NCBI GenBank assembly: GCA_026002875.1
Contig: BPGE01000001.1
Location: 4,154,001 to 4,218,000, forward strand
Length of the DNA stretch: 64,000 bases
Reading direction: 5' to 3'
Source of the DNA: Bryobacteraceae bacterium
GTDB lineage: Bacteria > Acidobacteriota > Terriglobia > Bryobacterales > Bryobacteraceae
The notes under the pieces were generated by a model, which was not told where the DNA came from, ran no database searches, and saw only the letters and a program-made list of their open reading frames with translations. A program made the translations under genes and the position numbers. Each line of letters begins with the position of its first letter. Positions within the stretch are counted from its first letter, which is position 1. Shown in pieces: positions 30,034 through 37,388 of this stretch.

Positions 30034-30381
30034 ATGGCCGGTAGCGAAAAGACTTCAGTGCCGGCAGACGGCGATCCGGCGCTCATGGAGATAGTGCGCC
30101 GGCTGGTCGAAGCCTATCGGCCAGAGCGCGTGTACCTGTTTGGGTCAGTAGCGCGAGGCGATGCCGGACCGGACAGCGACTACGATCTGCTGCTGATTGT
30201 GCCAGACGACGCTCCTGCCGAGCGCCGCCGGAGCCGGCTGGCTTATGAAATCCTGTGGGGTACCGGCGTAGCCGCTGACGTGCTGGTCTGGACTGCGGGC
30301 CAGTTTCATAGCCGGACGCACCTGCCTGCCTCCCTGCCTGCCACGGTGCTGAGAGAAGGGAAGCTGCTGCATGCCGCATGA
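30034..30381 (+). CDS. mntA: MntA-like minimal nucleotidyltransferase antitoxin
   Basis: 115 residues from ATG 30034 (GGGGAACC upstream). The nucleotidyltransferase signature is clear: RVYLFGSVARGDAGPDSDYD has the GS motif and the DxD metal pair, then LLLIVPDD. The third acid is likely in ADVLVWTAGQ. In type VII toxin-antitoxin systems this enzyme adds AMP to a tyrosine of the HEPN toxin and silences it. The stop overlaps the hepT start by 11 bases. The pair is the only recognisable cargo of the tRNA-Gln-bounded island. Confidence 0.85.
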   Translation: MAGSEKTSVPADGDPALMEIVRRLVEAYRPERVYLFGSVARGDAGPDSDYDLLLIVPDDAPAERRRSRLAYEILWGTGVAADVLVWTAGQFHSRTHLPASLPATVLREGKLLHAA

Positions 30382-30784
30382 TCCCGCTTTGGTGGCCGAA
30401 GTGCAGGCGTGGCTGAAGAAAGCCCGAAAAGACCTGGACACGGCGCAGTATGAGCTTCGCGCCGATCCACCATTCGCGGACGACGCCGTGTTCCATGCAC
30501 AACAAGCGGTGGAGAAAACCCTCAAAGGCTTCCTCTCCTGGCACCAGGTGCCCTTTCGCAGAACGCACAACCTGGTGGAACTCGGCGGCGCCTGCTGCCG
30601 GATTGACCCCAGCCTGGAAGATCTATTGCGGCGAGCCGCTCCGCTCACAGAATACGCCTGGCGCTTCCGCCATCCTGGCGACCCTGAGGAAGCCACGCTC
30701 GAAGAAGCCAAGGATGCTTTGTCGGTCGCGCGCGAAGTGTACGAAGCTGCGTTGAGCCGCCTGCCAGAAGAGATTCGGCCGTAG
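30371..30784 (+). CDS. hepT: HepT-like HEPN-domain toxin
   Basis: 137 residues from ATG 30371. An all-helical HEPN protein: VQAWLKKARKDLDTAQYELR, DDAVFHAQQAVEKTLKGFLS and the catalytic R-x4-6-H-type element in VPFRRTHNLVELG. The C-terminal helices contain AAPLTEYAWRFRHPGDPEEA, whose tyrosine is a candidate AMPylation site, and LEEAKDALSVAREVYEAALS. HEPN toxins of this class are RNases. Gene overlap with mntA, order and lengths all match type VII systems. No lesion is visible. Confidence 0.85.
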   Translation: MPHDPALVAEVQAWLKKARKDLDTAQYELRADPPFADDAVFHAQQAVEKTLKGFLSWHQVPFRRTHNLVELGGACCRIDPSLEDLLRRAAPLTEYAWRFRHPGDPEEATLEEAKDALSVAREVYEAALSRLPEEIRP

Positions 30785-30838
30785 GCCAGCGATCGCTCTT
30801 GGGGGTGGATGAACTGGGGGAAGCCAGGAAGGGTGTAG

Positions 30839-30912
30839 TGGCTCCCCGGCATGGATTCGAACCACGATTCACGGCTCCAAAGGCCGCTGTCCTACCATTA
30901 GACGACCGGGGA
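30839..30912 (-). tRNA. tRNA-Gln (anticodon TTG)
   Basis: On the minus strand the acceptor TCCCCGG pairs with CCGGGGA, the discriminator is G and CCA is encoded. D-arm GTC...GAC, anticodon stem GCGGC/GCCGT with loop CTTTGGA (anticodon TTG), T-arm with TTCGAAT. All arms close. Its 3' half is duplicated at 29695-29746, marking it as an integration site. Confidence 0.93.
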
Positions 30913-31222
30913 GTGATGCTTCAGAGCGGGAGGACCGCTCATTGACTAATCTAGCACGCGGCTCGGCGGTTTCAGTTGTCCGCCCGCTCCGCCCGGCAAC
31001 CGGGCGTGCCGGCACAGGAGCTGTGCAACCGCAACCCCACGATTGCACGAGCAAAGCGCGGATTTCGAACCCGGACTTGGACGGGATCGATCCATGCCTC
31101 ATGATCGCGGCAGCGGCTGTCTCTGGACGAATGCACGGGGCGTCACCCCCTCTGAGGCGGCGCACCGATGGTTGGCTGCGAAGCGAATGGATTGCGGGGC
31201 TGAGTGAAACAGGTGAAGGGAA
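30913..31222. other. Intergenic spacer between the two tRNA genes
   Basis: About 310 bases. No gene, repeat copy or RNA is recognisable; it should contain the promoter of the minus-strand tRNA-Gln. Confidence 0.4.
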
Positions 31223-31300
31223 TGGTCGGGGCGAGTGGATTTGAACCACCGACCTCCTGGTCCCGAACCAGGCGCTCTAACCAGGCTGAGCCACGCCCCG
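31223..31300 (-). tRNA. tRNA-Pro (anticodon CGG)
   Basis: Minus strand: acceptor CGGGGCG pairs with CGCCCCG, discriminator A, encoded CCA. Anticodon stem CCTGG/CCAGG with loop TTCGGGA gives anticodon CGG. T-arm contains TTCAAAT. Arms are complete. Confidence 0.93.
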
Positions 31301-31715
31301 AGCCAATCTTCATTGTAAGCGGCGGAGGCAGGCGGCGGCAAATCCGCGGCCGCCGGTGCGCTCCATTGCGGGGACGACCCAACGGAGCCGCGGGGCAGTC
31401 CCGACCCTCAGGCAGCACCGCAGACCGCGCGAACCCCGGGCGCCCGCGGGAACCGCCCCCTTGCGGGGGCGCGTGACGGCACGCTTTCTGCGGCTGCCGC
31501 CATCGTTCGAGGCGCAGCGCACAAGGCCATCTGCGTGAATTCCCGTGTTCCGCAGGCGCAGATTGGGCTGGCAGCGGCCTTCGCACTGCTCCGCGCGGCG
31601 CCGATATCGCCGCGATGGTGAATGCGGTGGGGGCGTTCAACGGCCGCGGCACGCGATCGAGAAATGGCCGATGGGGGGTGGCGGGCGGCAGCGCTGCACG
31701 TCTTTTCTGCGGGGC
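31301..31715. other. Intergenic region between tRNA-Pro and the acetyltransferase
   Basis: About 415 bases. A small hairpin GCCCCC-TTGC-GGGGGC lies at about 31455-31470. Otherwise I see no gene or RNA. The left end should contain the tRNA-Pro promoter. Confidence 0.35.
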
Positions 31716-32204
31716 TCAGCCGAGCTGCTTGCGCATTTCGACGCAGTTGAGCATGAGAGAGGGGACGAGGCGGTAGCGGATGAGGGCGAGGTGCTGATAG
31801 CCGTGGCGGGCGTAGAAGGACTCGGCGTTGAGAGTGGAGCGGACCTTGAGCTCCTTGAGGCCGCAGTCGCGGGCGCGCTGTTCGAGATGCTGCAGGATGG
31901 CTGCGCCCGTGCCTTTGCCTGAAGCCGCCGGGGAGACGTAGATGGCTTCGACCTCGCCTTCTTTTTCGTCGAGCATGCCGAAGCCTTCGATGCGGCCGTC
32001 GCGCTCGGCGACCACGAAATAGCGGTCGTGGATCATGTGGTAGGAGTCCGGCGAAAGCAGGCCGGCCCAGACGGCGACGTCTTCCTCGGGATAGCTGCGG
32101 CGGCAGGTTTCGAGGATGGCGGCCCGCTGGATTTCGTAGATGGCCTGGCGGTCGTCGAGCGTGGCGCGGCGGATGACGGGCGCGGCAGAGACGGCTTCGC
32201 TCAT
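31716..32204 (-). CDS. GNAT-family N-acetyltransferase
   Basis: 162 residues from ATG 32204; the frame is open further back to 32480 but that part is Pro/Ala/Arg-rich and antisense to the neighbouring gene. GNAT fold: IRRATLDDRQAIYEIQRAAI, YFVVAERDGRIEGFGMLD, then the acetyl-CoA-binding strand and loop VEAIYVSPAASGKGTGAAIL, and the C-terminal LNAESFYARHGYQHLALIRY. The acceptor is unknown. It is divergent from the oxidoreductase at 32255 with only 50 bases between the starts. Confidence 0.88.
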   Translation of the reverse strand: MSEAVSAAPVIRRATLDDRQAIYEIQRAAILETCRRSYPEEDVAVWAGLLSPDSYHMIHDRYFVVAERDGRIEGFGMLDEKEGEVEAIYVSPAASGKGTGAAILQHLEQRARDCGLKELKVRSTLNAESFYARHGYQHLALIRYRLVPSLMLNCVEMRKQLG

Positions 32205-32254
32205 CGGAGTCCGAGAGAAAGCATACAATACGAAGCGCTGGAGGTCATCAGGAC

Positions 32255-33577
32255 ATGGACATGACGAGGCGCGGATTCCTGGAGATGCAGGCGGCGATGG
32301 CGGCGTCGATGCAGGCGCGGGTGAGCGCGAATGACCGGATCCGGGCGGCCTGCATCGGCTGCGGGGCGCGGGCGCACGAGCTGATGGAGGCGATGATGGC
32401 GCATCCGCAGTTCGAGATTCCGGCCGTGTGCGATGCGTACAAGGGGCGGGTGGAGCGGGCGCAGGACCGGATCCGCGCACGGCGGGGCGTGGCGCCGCGC
32501 GTGCTGAAAGACTACCGCGAGGCGCTGGCGGACAAGTCGATCGACGCGGTGGTGATCGTGACGCCGGACCACTGGCACAAGCCGATGGTGGTGGAGGCGC
32601 TCGAGGCGGGCAAAGACGTTTATTGCGAGAAGCCGCTGACGTTCCGGTCGAGCGAAGGACCGGAGATCATCGCGGCGGCGAGGCGCACGGGGCGGATCGT
32701 GCAGGTGGGCTCGCAGGGGATGTCGTCGATGACGCAGAATCATGCGCGGGAGCTGATCCGCGCCGGGAAGCTGGGCAAGGTAACAATGATCCGGGCGGCG
32801 TACAACCGGAACACGGCGTCAGGGGCGTGGATCTATCCGATTCCGCCGGACGCGAGCCCGGACACGGTGAACTGGGAGATGTTCCTGGGGCCGGCGCCGA
32901 AACGGCCGTTCAGCCTGGAACGGTTCTTCCGGTGGCGGTGCTATGAGGACTATTCGGGCGGCATCGCAACGGACCTGTTCGTGCATCTGTGCACGACGAT
33001 CCACTTCCTGATGGACGCGAAGATGCCGGCGCGGGTGATGGCGATGGGCGAGCTGTACCGGTGGAAGGAATCGCGCGAGGTGCCGGACACGCTGAATGCG
33101 GTGCTCGAGTATCCGGAGGGCTTCACGGTGAACCTGTCTTCGACGTTCAACAACCAATCGTCGTCGGAGGCGAGCTTCACGTTTCTGGGGACGGAAGGAA
33201 CGATCTCCGTCGGGTGGGGCGAGCTGCGCTACTGGCCGGAGAACGTGCGCGAAGACAACCGCTGGATCGTGGAGAGCTGGCCGCGGAAGCTGGAAGAAGC
33301 CTACTGGAAGGATCCGAAGGTGCAGCAGGAAGAGCTGCGGCACCTGAACAAGCCGCGGCTGGTGGACGGAGGCAATGTGTGGCGGGAGGAAGGGCAGGAT
33401 GCGACGACGGTGCATTTCTGGCACTTCCTGAACTCGATCCGCTCGCGGAAGCCGTACTGGCAGAACGAGGTGGCGGGGCATCATGCGGCTGCGTGCGCGC
33501 ACATGGTGAACGAGAGCGTGAAGACGCGGCGGATGGTGGAGTGGGACTTCGCGCGGGACGACATCAAGCGCGGGTGA
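32255..33577 (+). CDS. Exported Gfo/Idh/MocA-family oxidoreductase
   Basis: 440 residues from ATG 32255 (the ATG at 32261 is possible). Tat-like leader TRRGFLEMQAAMAASMQAR. The Rossmann fold has IRAACIGCGARAHELMEAM, VVIVTPDHWHKPMVVEALEA and the conserved lysine in GKDVYCEKPLTFRSSEG. The C-terminal substrate domain has WEMFLGPAPKRPFS, EDYSGGIATDLFVHLCTTIH and TFLGTEGTISVGW. It is an NAD(P)-dependent dehydrogenase or oxidoreductase of sugars or inositols that probably acts in the periplasm with a bound cofactor, as many acidobacterial and planctomycete members do. A close paralogue is at 52244-53575. No operon partner. Confidence 0.88.
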   Translation: MDMTRRGFLEMQAAMAASMQARVSANDRIRAACIGCGARAHELMEAMMAHPQFEIPAVCDAYKGRVERAQDRIRARRGVAPRVLKDYREALADKSIDAVVIVTPDHWHKPMVVEALEAGKDVYCEKPLTFRSSEGPEIIAAARRTGRIVQVGSQGMSSMTQNHARELIRAGKLGKVTMIRAAYNRNTASGAWIYPIPPDASPDTVNWEMFLGPAPKRPFSLERFFRWRCYEDYSGGIATDLFVHLCTTIHFLMDAKMPARVMAMGELYRWKESREVPDTLNAVLEYPEGFTVNLSSTFNNQSSSEASFTFLGTEGTISVGWGELRYWPENVREDNRWIVESWPRKLEEAYWKDPKVQQEELRHLNKPRLVDGGNVWREEGQDATTVHFWHFLNSIRSRKPYWQNEVAGHHAAACAHMVNESVKTRRMVEWDFARDDIKRG

Positions 33578-33936
33578 TCCTGCAGGCGGAGATGGAGCAG
33601 GGCGCGGGGGCGAGCGCGGCTCCCGCGCCGGGATGAAGCCGCAGGCAAAGCGGGAGTCAGAAGGCACAGTCGGGATGCAGCCGCCGCCCAAGGGCGGCGG
33701 GAAACCCGTTGGGGAGGGCGCGGGGAGGAGAACCCGGGGGCACAGCTGGGATGCAGCCCTCGCGAACTGTTGGTGGCAGCCGCGGGTGCGGCTGCGGCAC
33801 CCCTCGCGCAAGCGCAAGTGGAATTCGGAGGGCGAGGGAGAACCCGTTGGGGAGGGCGCGGGCAAACACGGGTGGGATGCAGCCCTCGCTCAAACCGAGG
33901 GGAAACCCGCTGGGGAGGGGGAGCCGGGGATGCGGG
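33578..33936. other. Intergenic region filled by the dispersed repeat array
   Basis: About 360 bases between convergent genes. Nearly all of it (33665-33925) is the three-unit repeat array described separately. Short open frames across it translate the repeat itself and are not genes. Confidence 0.5.
33665..33925 (+). repeat. Three-unit array of dispersed GGGATGCAGCC repeat
   Basis: Units begin CACAGTCGGGATGCAGCC (33665), CACAGCTGGGATGCAGCC (33741) and CACGGGTGGGATGCAGCC (33867) and end in AACCCGTTGGGGAGGGCGCG or a near variant. Unit 1 has the perfect hairpin CCGCCGCCC-AA-GGGCGGCGG. Unit 2 contains CCCTCGCGCAAGCGCAAG, a second hairpin type, plus a GAATTCGGAGG word. The same modules occur at 10328, 39835 and 54587, always between genes. 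The structure recalls REP/BIME-type extragenic palindromes. Confidence 0.75.
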
Positions 33937-36384
33937 TCAGTCGGCGGGCGGCTCGGCAGGCGCGGCGAGACCGCTGCGGCGCTCCCTGCGGACGGCGAGG
34001 ACGCCTGCGCCGGGAGCGACTTCCACGCGCAGGGGAGGCGCCTGGAGGTGGAAGCGGACCGTTGCCTCGTCGCCCGTGCGGAGCCATTTGACGAGGGGCT
34101 TCGCGCCTTTGGCGGGAGTGACGGCGACGGGGAGTTCGACGACGAAGTCGTCGGGAACGCCGCTCTGCTTCACCGTGACGGTCACGTCGACGGCGGGCGG
34201 TTTGCCGGTGGAACGGATGCTGGTTTCGAGGACCGGGATGCCGGTGCCATAGACCCAGGTATCGAAGAATCCTTCGAGCGTCCGATCCGGATCATCTTTG
34301 GCCGTGTAGCGGGAGGCGATGAGGCGGAACTGCTCGGTGGTGAGCGTGTCGTACTCGTGTCTGCGTCGGAGTTCGCCGAGCATCGAGAGGAATGGCGCGT
34401 CGCCGAGGCGGCGGCGCAGCATGTGGAGGATCCAGGAGCCCTTGTGGTAGGTGATGATGCGCCAGGGATCGACGCCCTCGGCTCCGCGGAGGCGGGCGCC
34501 CCAGGTGATGGGGCCATAGGCTTCAACGGGCTGACGCGGCTCGCCGATTTCGCGGAGGAGGTCGGCGCGGTATTCGTCGAGGATGGATTCGAGGGCGCGG
34601 GGTCCGCGCTTGCGCTCGATGAGCATGAGGGCGGTGTAATTGGCCAGAGCTTCCTGGAGCCACTCATCGCGGTAGGAAGCGGAAGTGACAAGGTTGCCCC
34701 ACCACTGATGGGCGGCTTCGTGGGCGAGGAGGAGGTCGGAATAGAAGACGTTGAGCTTGGACGTCTGAATGGCCGCCGGACGGTCGCGCTCCGGGAGGTA
34801 GCTGATGGTGGAGAGATAGACGAGACCGGGGAAACCCTGGCCGAAGTTGCCGGGAATCGGAGACACCGTGACGACAGGAAGAGCCGGCGGACCGAACTGG
34901 GATGCCATCCACTCCATGGCGGAGGCGAGCTCGTCTGCGAGCTCTTTCATGCGCGCCTGGGGGTTGGGGGGTGAAGGAGTGAGAGTGATGACCTGCGTGG
35001 GACCGCGGCCAAGGGAGCGGGGCGTGGTCCCCTGAGGCATCAGGATCTGGCGGGGCGGAGGGAGGAGGGAAGGCTCGACGGTGCGGTTGGCATACACGCG
35101 GACGCGGAGGCCTTTGGTTTCGGCCGAGGCGGACTCGAAGTTGCCGATGTTGAAGCCGGCGAGGCGGACGGGGGCGGAGGTGCGGAAGCGGACGATGCGC
35201 GTGTCGCCTTCGACAGTCTCTTCTTCCTGATCGCCGGTGGCCGCGACGCGAAGATCTTTGGGGACGCGGAAGGTCATGTCGAAGCGGGTGAAGTGGAAGC
35301 CGCGGCTGGGGTACCAATTGGTGCGCGCGCCGACGTAGAAGACGCCGTTGCCGGCGCGGCGGATGACGTTTCCGCTGAGCTCGAACTCGATTCTGTGCGA
35401 AGCGCCGGGCTGGAGGGGCTGCGGGAGCACGAGGAGGAACGGTTCGTTGGCGAGTCCGCCGATGAGGTTGGCGCGGAGGCTTTCGCGGCGGAAGATTTCG
35501 ACGGGCTGGCCGTCGAGGCGCGCGGTCTTCACCTCCATTTCGGGCGCGAGCTCGAACAGGACGGCGCCCTTCAGCAGCCTCTGCGGCTTGAGGGCGGCTT
35601 CGACACGGGCGTCGAGGCGGAGATCAGGAGCGACGGAGGCTTCGATGCGGTAGTCCTCGACGAGGAGTTCTTCCGGCGGCTCCTGAGCTTGCTGGCGGCG
35701 GCTGCGGCTGGGGAAGCTGGCCCAGACGTTGAAGCGTCCGGGCGAGCCGGCGGGCACTTCGCCGATGATGATCTGCTCCGGAAGAGTGGGCTCGTGGAGG
35801 ACGTCGAAATTGCCGCGCGAAGAGCCGGAGATGGCGGCGTAGAAGAGGCCGTTGGCGCGGTCGCCGGAGAGGACGTCGCGGAGCAGGCGGACCTGGAAGC
35901 TCTGGGCGAAGTTGCGGACGGCATCGGCATGGCGGCTGGCGAGCAGGAGGCCCTCCTCGGGAAGAGGCTTCGGCGCGCCGCTGCGGATGGCTTCGAGGAG
36001 CTCTTCGCCGCCGCCGTCGCCAAAGACGAACAGGGCGGTCTTGAAGTGCTCGTTAAGGTTGGCCGAGCCCGTGGCGCGGGCGAGCGAAGCGCGCTCTCCG
36101 CGGTCCGGGGGCCGGAGGAGGATCTCCGCGTCATCGGCGGGCTCCGTGGCGCGGAAGACGGCGACAACCCTGCGTCCGTGCAACGGCTGGGAGAAGATGA
36201 GGACGCCGTCGTTGAGGAAGATGCGGATGTCCTCGCGGTGCAGCTCGAGGTCGCGGACGCGGTAGCAGTGGTCGGGGTCGAGTTCGAGGCGGCGCAGCTG
36301 TTCGGCGAGAGATGCAGCCGTCTGGCCGGACGCCGCCGGCCAGAGGAGCGCCGGCAGGAGCAGGAGGAGGCGATCCGCCCTCAC
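33937..36384 (-). CDS. Secreted M1-family (gluzincin) metallopeptidase
   Basis: 815 residues from GTG 36384, which places a signal peptide (RADRLLLLLPALLWPAASGQ) at the N-terminus; ATG 36429 would add fifteen residues and abut the upstream stop. A long N-terminal region (~20-260) of beta type precedes the M1-like part. The zinc site HEAAHQWWG is at about residue 554, with the third ligand Glu in WLQEALANYTALML. The GAMEN-type exopeptidase motif is replaced by GNFGQGFPGLVYLS, so strict aminopeptidase activity is uncertain. Aromatic and catalytic Tyr candidates follow in RIITYHKGSWILHMLRR. It probably degrades peptides outside the cytoplasm. It lies directly downstream of the membrane cytochrome gene. 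Confidence 0.85.
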   Translation of the reverse strand: MRADRLLLLLPALLWPAASGQTAASLAEQLRRLELDPDHCYRVRDLELHREDIRIFLNDGVLIFSQPLHGRRVVAVFRATEPADDAEILLRPPDRGERASLARATGSANLNEHFKTALFVFGDGGGEELLEAIRSGAPKPLPEEGLLLASRHADAVRNFAQSFQVRLLRDVLSGDRANGLFYAAISGSSRGNFDVLHEPTLPEQIIIGEVPAGSPGRFNVWASFPSRSRRQQAQEPPEELLVEDYRIEASVAPDLRLDARVEAALKPQRLLKGAVLFELAPEMEVKTARLDGQPVEIFRRESLRANLIGGLANEPFLLVLPQPLQPGASHRIEFELSGNVIRRAGNGVFYVGARTNWYPSRGFHFTRFDMTFRVPKDLRVAATGDQEEETVEGDTRIVRFRTSAPVRLAGFNIGNFESASAETKGLRVRVYANRTVEPSLLPPPRQILMPQGTTPRSLGRGPTQVITLTPSPPNPQARMKELADELASAMEWMASQFGPPALPVVTVSPIPGNFGQGFPGLVYLSTISYLPERDRPAAIQTSKLNVFYSDLLLAHEAAHQWWGNLVTSASYRDEWLQEALANYTALMLIERKRGPRALESILDEYRADLLREIGEPRQPVEAYGPITWGARLRGAEGVDPWRIITYHKGSWILHMLRRRLGDAPFLSMLGELRRRHEYDTLTTEQFRLIASRYTAKDDPDRTLEGFFDTWVYGTGIPVLETSIRSTGKPPAVDVTVTVKQSGVPDDFVVELPVAVTPAKGAKPLVKWLRTGDEATVRFHLQAPPLRVEVAPGAGVLAVRRERRSGLAAPAEPPAD

Positions 36385-36429
36385 GCTTTCAGTGTAAGCG
36401 CGGCGGGCCGCGGCGGACAGCAGGCGCAA

Positions 36430-37173
36430 TCAGGGCTGCCGCTGGTCAGAATTGCGGAACCACATTTCGTAGAGCGGGACGAGGATCAGGACCAAGAACA
36501 GCAGACCCATCAGCGCGCCGGATGCGGCCATGCCGTAGACGAGGGCGGGAGCGAACTTGATGAGATAGCGGAGGCCGAAATCGGCGAGCAGAGCGAGGAA
36601 GGGGAGCACGATGATGGCGGCTTTCAGTTTCTGCGGAACCTGCGTCAGGGAGAAGACGCCAGCCAGCACGAGAAAGATGAGGCCGATCGACTGGATGTGC
36701 GTGTGCGCGACGCGCGCCCAAAGCTGGGGCGGCCCGCCGCGGTCGATCTGGGTGACAGCCATGACCTCCTCGTAGGAAGTGAGCGGCGTAAACCGCTGCA
36801 GACCGCCGGGATTGTGGCAGCGGACGCAGTTCTGCTGGAGGATGGGCCTGACGGTGGAGTTGTAGCCCGCTTCACTGGCGCCGTCCTGAATCCAGGAGAG
36901 GATCTTTTCCTTATCGCCTGCGCGTGGCAGGAACTGCTGCATGCTGCCGCCATCAATCTTGCTGGCCAGTTTGGTGTTCTCGCGGTTCCCGTAGAATGCC
37001 CGCCGCAGATCCCCCAAGCCAAGACCCGGCTCGCCGTCGGTCAGATGGTAGGTGAGATAAAGATTCACGCCCGCCACGAGGTAACCGAGCCCGAGGGTTA
37101 GAAGAAAGCAGCTCAGCGCGAGTCTGAGCGGCATGGGGAGGCGGCGGAGCGTCAACGAGTCCCAATCGATCAT
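36430..37173 (-). CDS. Multi-spanning membrane protein with one c-type heme motif
   Basis: 247 residues. Membrane segments at ~16-41, 159-177, 184-200 and 212-236. Between the first and second lies a periplasmic loop of ~115 residues with a single CxxCH heme-attachment site (NCVRCHN, Cys116-His120). A second conserved-looking patch is WARVAHTHIQSIGLIFLVLA, whose histidines could bind another cofactor. This pattern resembles membrane-anchored cytochromes of uncharacterised respiratory modules. It precedes the M1 peptidase on the same strand with a gap of about 45 bases, but a functional link is not evident. Confidence 0.75.
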   Translation of the reverse strand: MIDWDSLTLRRLPMPLRLALSCFLLTLGLGYLVAGVNLYLTYHLTDGEPGLGLGDLRRAFYGNRENTKLASKIDGGSMQQFLPRAGDKEKILSWIQDGASEAGYNSTVRPILQQNCVRCHNPGGLQRFTPLTSYEEVMAVTQIDRGGPPQLWARVAHTHIQSIGLIFLVLAGVFSLTQVPQKLKAAIIVLPFLALLADFGLRYLIKFAPALVYGMAASGALMGLLFLVLILVPLYEMWFRNSDQRQP

Positions 37174-37343
37174 TCAGGTCCAGATCTCCTCTGTTCTGCC
37201 AGCTTACCGCTCCGGCGCCCGCCGCGTGGAGGATCGAGGGTCCGGGGCCGATCTGCGAACACGGCGTGCGGGGCAGGCGGGAGGATCGTGTCCGGCGAGG
37301 CGCGCCGGGCCGCGGGCGAACGCAATGAACGAGACGCGCGGAA

Positions 37344-37375
37344 AAAAAGGGGAATTGTGTTCCTGTCCCCTTTTT
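37344..37375. terminator. Bidirectional A/T-flanked hairpin
   Basis: AAAAAGGGGA and TCCCCTTTTT form a perfect 10-base inverted repeat around a 12-base loop, between the divergent genes starting at 37173 and 37389. It looks like a symmetrical terminator, odd for a position 14 bases ahead of a start codon; it may instead be an attenuator or a mobile hairpin. Confidence 0.5.
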
Positions 37376-37388
37376 GTAGGATGGGCGC

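Noticed and set aside
33665-33925. Possible CRISPR array
   Set aside because: Units are of unequal length, have internal hairpins, no regular 30-40 base spacers and no cas genes nearby.
33633-34091. Open frame encoding Gly/Lys/Pro-rich repeats across 33.6-34.1 kb
   Set aside because: The peptide repeats are only the translation of the dispersed intergenic repeat; the same words appear in different frames at 39.8 and 54.6 kb, and there is no ribosome site.
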